Shown here: one piece after another, positions 11,301 to 22,745 of the stretch
Layout: each line of letters opens with the position of its first letter
Numbering within the stretch: position 1 is the stretch's first letter
Origin: Brachionus manjavacas
Lineage: Eukaryota; Rotifera; Eurotatoria; Ploima; Brachionidae
DNA: 64,000 bases
Direction: 5' to 3'
Assembly (NCBI GenBank): GCA_019054805.1
Contig: JAHQIY010000022.1
Coordinates: 62,001 to 126,000 of the forward strand
Made by a program: the position numbers and the translations under genes
The notes under the pieces: model-generated
Told to the model about the DNA's origin: nothing
What the model saw: the letters and a program-made list of their open reading frames with translations, nothing else
Databases searched by the model: none

Positions 11301-13704
11301 ACGAATGAATTCCTAATTTGACCAAAAATTCTGTTAGCTTTTGCTGCCGCTGCTGAACATTGTTTGCTCCACTTAAGATCATTCGACACCAAAACACCGA
11401 GATCTTTTTCTTCTTTGGTTTCTTTCGAAATGACTTTACCATCAGCGTTTGAAACCGTGTAGGCCATTTTGTCTCTATTTTTCCTATATACATTGCCTTG
11501 CATTTCGATACATTCAGTTCGGTGGACCACGTCTTTGTCCAACTGTCTTAAACATTCAAATCGTCTTGTAGCTGAATTGATATTTAAAATTTAATCAAAT
11601 TGAATGTTATAAAGTTTTTCTTTGAAATTAAGTGAAAAATTGAACAAGCTCAAATTAAATAAAAATTTTTGGCTCTAATATTTTTTCTAATTTAAGAATA
11701 AAAATCAGAAAAAAATAAAAAATACAGCAACTATAGTTTTAATAAAACTTTCATCTTAAGCTATCGTCGGCAAAATGTATCAACTGAACTAATTTTAGTC
11801 GCTTACAAAAAAAAAAATTAAAATAGAACTTATTTACAATTTACCTTTACTTATTATTTTTTTTTCAGACTCAAACGATGCAAATTATGACAAGTATATT
11901 GCTGATATTCAGCGTAAAATATGGGACGAGGTGCAAATTAAAATAAGCACATATTTCCGATCAATGGAGTTGGTTAACTTTAAATTTGACGACTATTTGG
12001 ACATATTGGTCATTCTAAATCGCTTTATTGAGCTGGGAAATGAATTTTGTAATAAGGCTTCCGATTGTGACATAATAATCCAAGCTGTCAAAGAACAAAC
12101 TTTGGCCTATATCAACTTCTACCACCTATCTCATTTAGAAGAATTGAAGATGTTTCTGGAAAACGAAATATGGCAATGCTGTCCTGTGAGAAGTGACTTT
12201 TCGGTCTTTAATTTGCATGAGTACAAATTTTTGAAATCGACCGAGGGCCAAACTCCTTCAGATTCAGTTCTAGAGCTGATCGAAAAAAGTATCCCCTCTG
12301 ACTTAGAAAGACCAAAAGCAAACACATTTGAAATCAACAATAACATGGTCCAGTTGATCAATATTTCAAGTGACAAAAAGGCTAAAATAGATATTTCCGA
12401 TGAGATTAATTTATTAAAAAAAAAGATCAACTCAAACAGTGATGACCAAAGTAGTGCGACACAATCAAGCGATGGTGTGGACGATTTTGGCCATGACCTA
12501 ATCCAGAATTTCGATGCCAACAACTCTGTCAACCAAGAACAGCCCATCTTAACAAACACTACTCTAAATATAATTCGTCTATTTGGTAAATACATTCACA
12601 TGTTATCTATCTTCAAGATTATTTCCTTCCAAGTTATCAGCTATTTGATGCAATTGTTTCAATTTTATTTCTATTACATTTACTTGGATTTCGCTCAAAC
12701 AGACGAAATTCCCATTGAGCAGAGTGAAGGCTCAATTTTGAATCTAATCGACAAAAATAGCACTTTAAACACATTGTTTAAAAACATTAAAAATGATATT
12801 TTTAAGAAATCAAAAATGGCTAGTCCACGAATGGAACAAGCTAGAATCGTCCAAAATCACGATGAATACATGAGCTTGGTTAGACAGCGAATAATAGCCA
12901 CAGAGTCCTTAGTCTATTTGTCAAAGCTACTGGAAAACATGTTTCCTTTGATTAAAAAAGTTTTGCCAATGAAGCAACTGAAGCAGAATGAAATAAATAA
13001 TCTGGACATCTATGCAAATATTCTAAGAGAGACTCCAAAAATAAGGAAAAACATCTATTCATACATAGCTCGCAGAGCAGTCGACTACAATCAGTTAGTG
13101 GACTCAATAGGTAGAGTAAATTGGGACCTAAATGAAATACTGTCACAACATAACAGTTATGTAGATGTTCTTTTGCGACAGTTGAGTGACTTAAAGCTAG
13201 ACTTGCAAGACTTGTGTGGCCAAATTCCATTAAATAAGACTATCATCAATTCGATTTTGGAAGAAACCCTGAGATTATGCATGAGGGTCTTAGTAGATGG
13301 TTATTCTTTGGTCAAAAAGTGTTCAAATGAAGGAAGAGCGTTGATGCAACTGGATTTTCAGCAGCTTGTGGTAAAGCTAGAGGGACTGTTTGACATTCGA
13401 CCCATTCCTGATAAAGACTATGTGGAAGTTTTTATTAAAGCTTACTACTTACCAGACTCTTCCATTGAAAAATGGGTAAAAGAACACCCGGTATGGTTAA
13501 TTAAAACAAAAATTAATATTCTTTATATTTATAATTGATTTTTAAAAGGAGTATCAACAAAAGAATATTGCTGGACTGCTTGGACTGATGAGTCAAATTT
13601 CAAAGAAAACTCGTTTAGCTATTTTAAATTCTTTTAATAGTTATTCGGCAAGTTCGTATGTTCAACCCGGCACCTTGGGCTCAAATAATATCAATGTGTC
13701 CTGA
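8341..13704 (+). CDS. VPS50: VPS50 / syndetin, EARP complex subunit
   Basis: Six exons join in phase: 8341-8868, 8940-9004, 9052-9397, 9447-9558, 11869-13490, 13549-13704, giving 942 residues against about 964 in human syndetin. Introns are 71, 47, 49, 2310 and 58 bp, all GT-AG. VPS50 replaces VPS54 in the GARP-like EARP tethering complex and drives recycling from endosomes to the plasma membrane. Diagnostic stretches recalled from the family are LQIQHEIVGRKLSDIILQN and LLRRL-like helices in exon 1, MFLENEIWQCCPV (exon 5), ILTNTTLNIIRLFGKYIHM, and KKCSNEGRALMQLDFQQLV followed by DIRPIPDKDYVE. The final exon (EYQQKNIAGLL...) replaces a conserved but divergent tail. The region between the N-terminal coiled coil and the C-terminal domain holds a short acidic linker. 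The start is the first ATG in frame. Frame continuity across every junction makes the model strong. Confidence 0.93.
10563..11560 (-). pseudogene. CR1-like LINE fragment inside a VPS50 intron
   Basis: It lies antisense to VPS50 in its 2.3-kb intron. The 10907-11542 frame covers the region after the reverse transcriptase core: EKDLGVLVSNDLKWSKQC, LARPNLEYAVSAWNPSTK and VQKRATKLV are typical of CR1/jockey elements. The 10563-10901 frame (NFPQDTSSDLLINF) is the C-terminal end after a frameshift. The 5' part of the element is absent. This family differs from the (ACT)n family and has no visible tail repeat. Confidence 0.8.
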
Positions 13705-14139
13705 TTTATCTTTTTTTTAATTGTGTCATTGTAACTTTACTTAGTTATCTTTATTATTAGATTATTTTCAAATGTTTTAGTTATTTTAAAATAAATTAAA
13801 TGAAAAATTTTTATTTATTTTTTTTGATGATGATTAGCCAAGAAGGCAAAAATATGATAATTAAAAAAAAGAAAATAGATAGAATGATTTACTACATGAA
13901 TTTTTTTATGCGGTTTTTGACCCCGATTTCATTATTCTCAATCTTTTTTTTTCAAAGAGATAACCGTTCTATTTTTATTTAAAAAATTCACTTAAGGTTT
14001 GTACCGTTTATTTATTTGTTTTGAATTTCATAATTTGATTTAATTATTTATTAAAATTAAAAAAAAAAATTTTATGGAAAACCTTTATTTTTGTTATTTA
14101 AAATTAAAGTTTAGATGCAAAATTTAAATTTAAAGTGGT

Positions 14140-14535
14140 GTTTCAAGATGGTCAAAAGTACTGAGTGGAGTTCCGCAAGGGTCTGTACTTGGACCACTGC
14201 TTTTTGTTCTGTATATAAATGACCTACCTCACTGCGTTTCAAATAGAATGGAATCATATGCAGATGATAATAAAAATACTCGGCATAGTTAATAAATTTT
14301 ATGAGAGAGCGATGTTACAGAAAGATATGGATGCAGTATCTCAATGGATAGAGGTTTAGCGTTTGGGACTGTGTGCTAACAAATGTAAAGTAATGCATTT
14401 CGGCAGACTAAATGTAAGGTATGAATATACACATAAAAGCAACTCAAATGTTTAACTAGCAACCACAGAGTGTGAAAGGGATCTTGGAATGATGATTTCA
14501 TCAGATTTAAAGTGGACCTACCAAGTGAAAAGTAA
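14140..14535 (+). pseudogene. CR1-like LINE reverse transcriptase core fragment
   Basis: Plus-strand reading gives [20 protein letters not shown] then [16 protein letters not shown], the RT motif pair (PQGS and YADD box) of CR1/jockey LINEs, then KCKVMHFGR. It ends at 14535, where an inverted copy of the same family begins. Stops and frameshifts show it is dead. Confidence 0.8.
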
Positions 14536-14539
14536 ATAA

Positions 14540-15441
14540 TTATTTTAGTAGTAGTGGTAGTAGTAGTTATTGCTGCAAAACATAGCATGTCGAGTGTCTG
14601 AGCCCAGCACCGTCATTTGGCAGTGTGGAGCAGTAGCAACCGTTTCCATTAAATCTATTTACTTTGAAACCAGCTTATCTACTTTGGTTGACTTAGATTT
14701 TACCAAATTTTCCCGCAATTTATTCAAATGCTTAAACACCCTATTTTAGAAAAAGTCATGTAGCGCTCACCGAAGCTGCAAAATCGTTTCTTATTTAAAC
14801 AGAGAAACTATCTATCTGAACTCTGATGATACTCGCTCTTAGCATCGCGGTAGGACTCTTTTTTTCAAATTCACCAGATATCTGACCAGGTCAACCTATT
14901 CTAATTCATTTACTAATTTGTACATTTCAATCAAATACCTTCTCACTCTTCTTTCATTCAGCCTTGTCAGACTCATTTTATACAGCATTCTTCTTAGCGA
15001 CAGAAGAATCGTTGTTGCCCGCTTTCACATCCAGATCCCTCTCACACTCTGTGGATGTTAGAAAAACATAAGAGTTGCTTTAATCGCTTTTTGCCACATA
15101 CATTTAGTCCTTATCGCATTTAGTCTGCCCAAATGCATCACTTTACACTTATCATCACATAGGCCACACATCAATCCATTCACACACGGAATCCATATCT
15201 TTCTTTTGTAGCATCTCTCTTTCATAAACTTTATTAATTATGCCAAGTTATCTTGGTCATTCTATTTGAAATGCGGTCAAGGAGGTCATTTATGAACAGA
15301 ACAAATAGTAGGATTCCGAGGACAGATCCTTGCGGAAGTCCACTCAATACCTCTGATCATTTCGAAACTCCATCGCCAAGTACAACTCCCTGGATTCTCT
15401 TACTCAAAAAGTCTTCGAAACAACTTAACCATTCAATGTAA
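14540..15441 (-). pseudogene. CR1-like LINE, 3' half, tail-to-tail with previous copy
   Basis: The 3' tail, an interrupted (ACT)n read on the minus strand, is at 14545-14570. Minus-strand coding then runs up to the RT core near 15250-15340 (LSGLPQGSVLG-like, with ILLFVLFINDLLDRISN). The copy is oriented opposite to the fragment at 14140-14535, so the two 3' ends face each other. Many stops. Confidence 0.75.
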
Positions 15442-16491
15442 TTTTTTTTTAATGCAAATAACCAAAAATAAATTCAATTTAAAATAGACAAAATTTTGAA
15501 TTTTGTTCTTAAACAATTGATCATTATTTTTTAAGTTTATTTTTAAAAACTTCTCTTTTGTGATTTCTTTAATTAAAAAATTTTTTTTTTCATTTTATAT
15601 CATTTTTAAATGGCAAAATGTATGAATTTCTAAATTTAGATATTTTTGAGCGTAGGGCCTGACACAAATTTAAAAATTTCGAGTTTTAAAAAAGAATGTT
15701 TCAACTAATTTATCAATGCTTTTCGAATTTTTTTAACTTTTTTAAACTTGTTTAAAAATAATTGAGGTAAAAATTCATTTATTTTAATAATTTCATATAT
15801 TTTAACTTTGCAATTACTTGACAGGTAAGATCTAATTGTATTCAGCACTAAATTTAAAATCTAAATACAAGAAAACAGCAGATAGACTTCTTGCTGGCAT
15901 TGGTCAGGCTTTATAAGGTTTTAAAGGAATATTGTTTGAATTTTGTTTTACCTAAAAAAAATCTTTCTTTTGAATTTTGTTTTTCATACCTATTATTACC
16001 TGTTATTTCTTGTTATTGCTAAATATTACCCACATTTGCTACCTTTTAAAAAAAATTTTATTAATGTGAATAGACATTAAATTAGGTAATTCTTTATCGC
16101 TCAAATTGATTGACAAAATCAAAATTAAGTAAATGAATTTTTATCTTTATTTTAGATAAAGGTTGAGTCAAGTTAAAAAATCGATAATATTTTATTAAAT
16201 TCTCAACACTTAAGCATTAAAAAAAATTCAATTTTAAATATTAAAGTAGATTTTAAAATCCTAGAGTATGAATGAATCTCATACTCTTTTGAGTATGAAT
16301 TTTTATGCATTTAAAAAATTTATATTTTATGAATTGGATTACAAACGGTAAAAAATTGAATAAATTAGTTAGATTTAAAAAAAAGCTAAATTAGCATAAA
16401 AATCGACTAAAACGACAAAAAAATTTATTTCAAAATTTAAATAAATATCCTAAGTACTTTTTTTTTTAAATTAAGAATTAAACGTAGAATA
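15442..16491. other. Intergenic AT-rich DNA
   Basis: Nothing recognised apart from the inverted pair GAGTATGAAT/ATTCATACTC around 16263-16300 and the promoter and leader of the MARVEL-type gene at the right end. Confidence 0.35.
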
Positions 16492-17145
16492 ATGTCATCA
16501 CCTAATAATGAATCAAATAATACTGGAAATACAGCTGAACGGAGTGCAAAATCTTCAATCAAAACAATTCTCAATTTTCCGTATTTAAAATCTATTCATT
16601 TTGTGTTAAAAATTATTATTATAGTAAAATATAGAATATGAGGAATATATGTAATATTTTTTATAAATTATTTTTTAAGATTTTCCATATCTGTGGTGCA
16701 ATATCAGTCAGCATAAAATACGATAATTGGGGATCAACCCGATACTACAATTTTGTTGCAATTACTGGAATTGTTCTCATACTTATTGTGATTTTCTCGC
16801 ATTTCTTTAAATTTACTAAACGCTTTGAAAAAATACCTTGGAAATTAATTGTAATAATTTATGATAACCAAACGGTATTATTAAAATTATTTATTTAATT
16901 AATTAAAAGGAATTGATTTTTGATGTTTTGTGGGCAATTTTAATCATTATTGCTTCCGCAATCATCACTGATTTGGCTAAAAACTACGCAAACATGGAAA
17001 GTTATGCTGCAGGAGCAGTAATATATATTTTATTTATAAAACTTTCTATTTTAATTTTTTGAAAATTTAGTTTTTTGGATATGGAGCATTTATATTTTAT
17101 GCTATTGACGGCATCTTACGACTGATTAGTATCTTACGGAGTTAG
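16492..17145 (+). CDS. MARVEL-domain four-helix membrane protein
   Basis: Four exons, all in phase 0: 16492-16623, 16680-16874, 16910-17017, 17071-17145, giving 169 residues. Introns are 56, 35 and 53 bp, each GT-AG; each exon alone runs into a stop, and joining them gives one continuous frame. The protein has a polar N-terminus, then four hydrophobic helices: SIHFVLKIIIIIFHICGAIS, NFVAITGIVLILIVIFSHFF, ELIFDVLWAILIIIASAIIT, and VFGYGAFIFYAIDGI-like (reads FFGYGAFIFYAIDGI). The size, the charged start of helix 3 and the short tail fit MARVEL proteins of the CMTM/plasmolipin group, which act in vesicle membranes and myelin-like sheets. The precise orthologue is not assigned. Synaptophysin-type proteins are larger and less likely. 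Confidence 0.75.
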
Positions 17146-19334
17146 AAATCCTCAAATGTAAATTATATTCAACCAAAAGTGGAATATAAAATTTAAAATT
17201 TAAAAATTCAATTTCATTATTTATTGATTCAAAGAAAATTTTGTTTTTTTTTTACTTGTAATATTGTGAAATTATTCTACAATGAACATTAAATTGTGAT
17301 CTTTTAGTTTTTGAAATATCTTAAATTTAGATAAAACTAAAACTCTATCAATTTTTTTTTAAATGAAAATTTAATCGTCTATAGAATTTTAAGGTCTATG
17401 TCAAATTTATTAAATTAATTCAATTACAATAGAAAATGTTAAATTTTTCGGAATTTTAAATGATACAATTTTGCTTTTATTACAGGGTTCAAATTAAAGC
17501 CTCGCTTTTTTTGATATACTAATAAACCCTTTGTATTAATAGCTCTTTTTTTATGGCTAGAAATTGTTTTTGTAACCAAAATTACTTTTTTTATCATTAA
17601 AGTAAATTTACTTTATAAAAATACAATGTGCATCTAAAAAAACTTTTTATAAATAGACTACTTTTTACAAAAAAAAATAAAAATTAAATATTATTCCCAA
17701 AAATATGATTTTTTTTTTTAAATAAAGTTTAAGTCCCATGGATATATTGAAATATAATATTATATAAAAAAACAAGATAATTAATTTTATTGAATATTAA
17801 TAAAAAAAATTATTCCTAACATCAGTATTTTTGTTTATATAATGCATAAAAATACATTATATAAACATTATTTAACATAGGTAATAATTATATGCCTTAA
17901 TAAAACACTTATATATATAAATTTTACTTCCTCAGCAATTTCATCTGAAAAACTAGGTGAATATTTAGCAAAATTAAATGTAGCAGCAATAACTGGGGCT
18001 TTAGGAGCATCTACTGGGTCAGCAACAAAATTTAAGAAAATTCATTGTTTTATTTTTTCTTTCTAAAGGTCAACATTATTCACTGATTCATGATTTTATA
18101 TTTTTCCTTCAAAAAGGTCCTTCAATAAATAAAACGACCTTTGTAACTGAAAGGAGAAAGAGAAAATTAATTTTATTAGAGATTTCGATAAATTAATATT
18201 ATTAAGCTATATTAAACATTTTACTTATTTTACTTAAAATAATGTTATGGATTTGAGTTCAAATAATTTTTCATTTAAATTTTTAAAAAATTTTTAAATT
18301 GATAAAGCATTTTTATTAGGGTTAAAAAGTTGAGATAATGATGAACTGTCAAATTAAAATAATTTAAAATAAAAAATATAAAAAAAATTTATATGAATGT
18401 TATAGAAAATGAAAATAAAAAAAGATAAAAAATTTATAAAAAGGATAAATACAAATTTTACATATTTATTGATGATTCATTTTGCCATATAAATTGTGAA
18501 TAAAAATATTTTATTAAAAAACAATTGAGGAACCAAAAACTCGGTCAAAATGGCAGGTTGGACTTTGAAGAATGATATTTTTTTAGCAAAATAATTATAA
18601 AAATTTAAAGAAATATCTTTTTATTTTAAGAAATTTTAAATATTAGTTTACAATTAGTTATTGATGATTAATTTGTTTATTTGTGTCGGGTTATAGCTCC
18701 ATGAGATTTAAAAAAAAATTAAGGAAAAATTGGAAATATATTTCTTTCATGCTTAATTTTTAGCTAAGATTTTCACACATTTTATTTTTAAATAGTAAGA
18801 TTACTTATATTCTATTGAAATTTTTTTTAAGTTTAAGATTTTTTGAAAATGTAAAGTAAAAAAAATGAATGCATATTAATCCATCATATCAATAATTAAA
18901 TAAAATATTTTGATTTATTAAAAATTTAATTATTAATTTTAAATCTTAACTAACAAATCTCTAATCTACAACATACCCTAATCCCTAGAAGATGACTCTG
19001 TTCCTCTGGTTTAATTTTTATAAGACAATTTTTTTTGACGATTTAATTTATTTACAATCTAAAAAAAAAATTCAAAAAAATAATTTTTTAAAAAGCTAAA
19101 GAAATTATGCGAAAATTTTCTAATTCAAATATTCACAATAAGACAAATATTTGAACATTAAGCAGTCAAGAGCATTTCAAAAATAATTTCCTGCGTTCAG
19201 TTTTTAATGTAAATGTAATTATTGTATTGAATAACTTTTTTGATCAAAAAAATTTTTTGCTCTTTTAGAAAGATTGCACACACGCCAAACTGTTAAAATT
19301 TTCATTTAATTTAATTTAAGATAAATCATCAATA
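17146..19334. other. Intergenic AT-rich DNA
   Basis: Mostly very AT-rich. One GC-richer patch at 17935-18030 is open on both strands (for example AISSEKLGEYLAKLNVAAIT on +) and follows a CTCAG acceptor-like site, but I could not relate it to a protein. The NDUFAB1 promoter and leader lie at the right end; CTCTTTTAG at 19261-19269 resembles a splice acceptor. Confidence 0.35.
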
Positions 19335-19818
<484 letters not shown>

Positions 19819-20029
19819 AATCGATTTAAAAAAATAAAATTTAATTTAAAAATTAATTTTCAAAATAAATTATAAATTAATTCTATTAGATTATTTTTGT
19901 CAGTGATTTTTTTGGCTAGAGATAAAATAAGTATTTAAATTCAATTTTTATTATTTTTAAATTTGATTTATTGTCAGAAAAAATCAAAATAATATTTTTC
20001 ACTTGACTTTTTTTTTTACATTCCAGATT

Positions 20030-20520
20030 CCGACTCTACATCTGTGTTTCGTAGTAAATATCCTACTTTTCTGCAATTTCCTCGTAGGTTTTCAGGAGTC
20101 ATGACTCACGTTGTATCGGCCATTGTGATGTTAATATAACTCTCTCGAGTTTCCTTCTGGGTTATTGATTTCTTTGTGAATAATTTATATACTTAGGCGG
20201 TCGGGTAATTAGCCCTACGCGCTTGCAAAAGAGCCTTTGGTGTTGGTGATCCTTTTCAACCGCCAATTTCACATTCTTAACTTTTTCCTTGATTTCCTCC
20301 GAGAGGATTTGAACCTTCGACCTTTTGCTTACTTGACTCCTTTTACTATCACATCATCAGACAATTGTTTGGACATCGTATAACATTTATGTTGGCCTAC
20401 CTAGATCACGTTTTTTACAGTATGTTGAACTAATGGTGTTTCGTTGGTTCCAGGAGAATATAAACTGCGATTTTGGCATGCTGGTTCAGTGTAGTGGTAT
20501 TGGAGGAATTGATATCTCTG
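20030..20520. repeat. GC-richer dispersed repeat, possibly SINE- or LTR-derived
   Basis: About 490 bases are clearly richer in G+C than the surroundings and have no open frame. On the minus strand, GGTTCAAATCC (about 20302-20312) matches an RNA polymerase III B box; a convincing A box at the right distance was not found. It could be a tRNA-derived SINE or a piece of an LTR element. No terminal repeats or duplication were seen. Confidence 0.35.
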
Positions 20521-20524
20521 GATA

Positions 20525-21235
20525 GATTATCTTTAAATCGAACCAATTAAGTATTCTAGCTATATTCGAGCTAGGAGAATTTTGATATAATTTTGAATTA
20601 CCTATATTTTATAAAAGTTAGTCATCTAACAAATTAATACTTTTCAATTATTTATTTATAAAAATATCTTAATATTTTCCTCTTTGAACGTTTCTTTTTA
20701 TTATATTAGTTAATTATTTTATTTATGCATTAAATTTTTTATTTAACTAATCATTCTGATAAATTCATCTTTTTAAAAAGGTTTGCAATTTGGCTTTAAC
20801 CGAGTGACTGATTTGGTAAAAATTTTAATTTTAAGCAAATTATGATGACAAAATTGGTAATTCGTTCACTCTAATTGACTTAAGATTAAAATTGCACCTC
20901 ACCAGATCAACCGGATGAGGTGCAATTAGGATAACCTAGTTAATAATATTTTTTGGAATAAATGAGTGAAACCTTATTTACCCCGATACGCCAGGTATTC
21001 ATCCCATTAATGATCACCAGTTTGTTTAATGACAGATGCTAGAATTTTTTTGTTTGTTAAAATCCTTGGCTTATGATAAGTTGGCAGTCTGATTAAGTTG
21101 GTTGAAATCAAATCATTTTCGTGGTAAAAAACACTCGAAATCAAATTAAAAATTTTCCTAAATTTCACTAATAGCCACAGGGTTTTTTTTAGCTTAAAAT
21201 TCACCCCAGAGATGATAAGCAAATATAAAACAAAA
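20525..21235. other. AT-rich spacer with a perfect-stem hairpin
   Basis: The only structure noted is the hairpin ATTGCACCTCA...TGAGGTGCAAT at 20891-20926 (11-bp perfect stem, 14-base loop). The flanking sequence shows no coding potential. Confidence 0.5.
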
Positions 21236-21485
21236 CAGACTTGTTTTTAAGTCACAAGTCTTAAGTCAAGTCAACTCAATGACTTAATAAATCCATATTT
21301 GATTCCAATAAGGTAGTTGCTTTCAATTTCCTGGCCGTTAATCTTGACCTATGTGCTCTGTAAATGTAACCAGATTTAGAAAATAATTCTTTCAACTGGT
21401 CCAGATGAAGCAGGTATTGATAAAAAAATTTGTGCAAGTTTAAACTTTGACTTAGACTTTAAACTGTGACTTATAAACAAGTCTG
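21236..21485 (-). mobile_element. hAT element with transposase C-terminus and 8-bp duplication
   Basis: Ends CAGACTTGTTTTTAAGTCAC and GTGACTTATAAACAAGTCTG are inverted repeats. Both sides are flanked by AAACAAAA (21228-21235 and 21486-21493), the 8-bp duplication of hAT transposons. AAGTCAAGTC-type motifs repeat just inside the ends. The interior, read on the minus strand, encodes ELFSKSGYIYRAHRSRLTAR, the C-terminal dimerisation segment of hAT transposases. The catalytic part is deleted, so this is a 250-bp internal-deletion derivative. The same interior is found at 58242-58534. Confidence 0.88.
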
Positions 21486-21754
21486 AAACAAAAACAAATT
21501 ATTCAAAAAGTTTAATAGCATGCAATGTTAATAAGGAAAATCAAGCCCTTTTCAAAGGTTGTCACCCGGTTTACACATTAAATAATTGCCTCATGTTAAA
21601 ATTTATTTTAATATTTTCTTGAATTATAGGGTAGAAATAAAAGATTCTTAAAAAATGAGCTTCAGTTTTTAAATAAAAAACAAAGTCTGAGTTTAGACTA
21701 AATGCAAATTTAGAAAAAATTTTAAATTTAATCCCTATTTAATTTTTATTAGTA

Positions 21755-22745
21755 GTAGTAGTAGTAGTAGTAGTTCTTGCTGCGACACCTAACATGTAGA
21801 TTGTCTAAGCCCATCACCGCCAAATTGCCGTGTAGAGCTGTAGCAGCCGATTCCATTGAACTTATCTAAAGCCATTTTAAAATTAGCGGTTGACTTGGAT
21901 TTCACCACGTTTTCTGGCAACCTATTCCAATGCGAAACTACTCTGTTTGAGAAAAATACATGTCTGGCATTTACTGCAGCCGCAAAATCGTTTCTAATTT
22001 TAGCTGGGAAACTTTCTCTCTGGACTCTGATGCTATTTCCTCTTAACGCCCCGGCTGGTCCCTTGTTTTCTGATTTATTCACTAGATTCTTGACCAAGCT
22101 TACCTTTTCTATTCCATTCACTAGTTTGTACATTTCAATCAAGTCCACTCTCACTCTTCTTTCATTCAGCTTTGTCAGTCCTAATTTTGTCAGCCTCTTT
22201 TCATACGGCATGTTTCTTACAGACAAAGGTATTTTTGTTGCCCTCTCTTGCACCTTTTCCAACGCATTCACGTCCATTTTCATACTTGGATTCCAAACCT
22301 GCACTGCGTAATCTAGGTGGGGTCTCACCATGGATATATACAATCTTACCCACAGTCTTTCCTCTCTACTTGTAAACGTTCGCTTTAGCATTCCAAGTAC
22401 CCTACTCGCTTTCGCACAAGCACTTTTCACTTGGCTGGTCCACTTTAAATCTGATGAAACCATCACTCCAAGATCCCTTTCACAATCTGTGGTCGCTAGT
22501 ATAACATTCCTGTTGCTTTTTTGTGCCTTTCAATTAGTCTGCCGAAATGCATTACTTTACATTTGTTAGCACACAGTCCCAAACGCTAAACCTCTATCTA
22601 TTGAGATACTGCATCAAGATCTTTCTGTAACATCGCTCTCTTATAAACATTATTAACTATACCGAGTATTTTTGAGTCATCTGCATACAATTCCATTATA
22701 TTTGAAACGCAGTCAGGTAGGTCATTTATGTACAAAACAAATTGC
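21755..22745 (-). pseudogene. CR1-like LINE, 5'-truncated, (ACT)n tail
   Basis: The tail is a clean (AGT)8-type run at 21752-21774 on the plus strand, meaning (ACT)n after the minus-strand coding. The 225-codon frame 21789-22466 is the best-preserved C-terminal part of this family: SDLKWTSQVKSACAKASRVL, MVRPHLDYAVQVWNPSMK, KVQERATKIP, NRLPENVV and a final GIGCYSST. Upstream to 22745 lies a frameshifted continuation with ELYADD, the RT active-site box. The 5' end is cut at the RT core. It is a good family representative. Confidence 0.87.

Noticed and set aside
12131-12595. A 154-codon minus frame inside VPS50 exon 5
   Set aside because: It is a shadow of the conserved syndetin coding exon; no motif.
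17935-18030. Possible exon after a CTCAG acceptor
   Set aside because: Open on both strands for only about 30 codons; no family recognised and no neighbouring exon.
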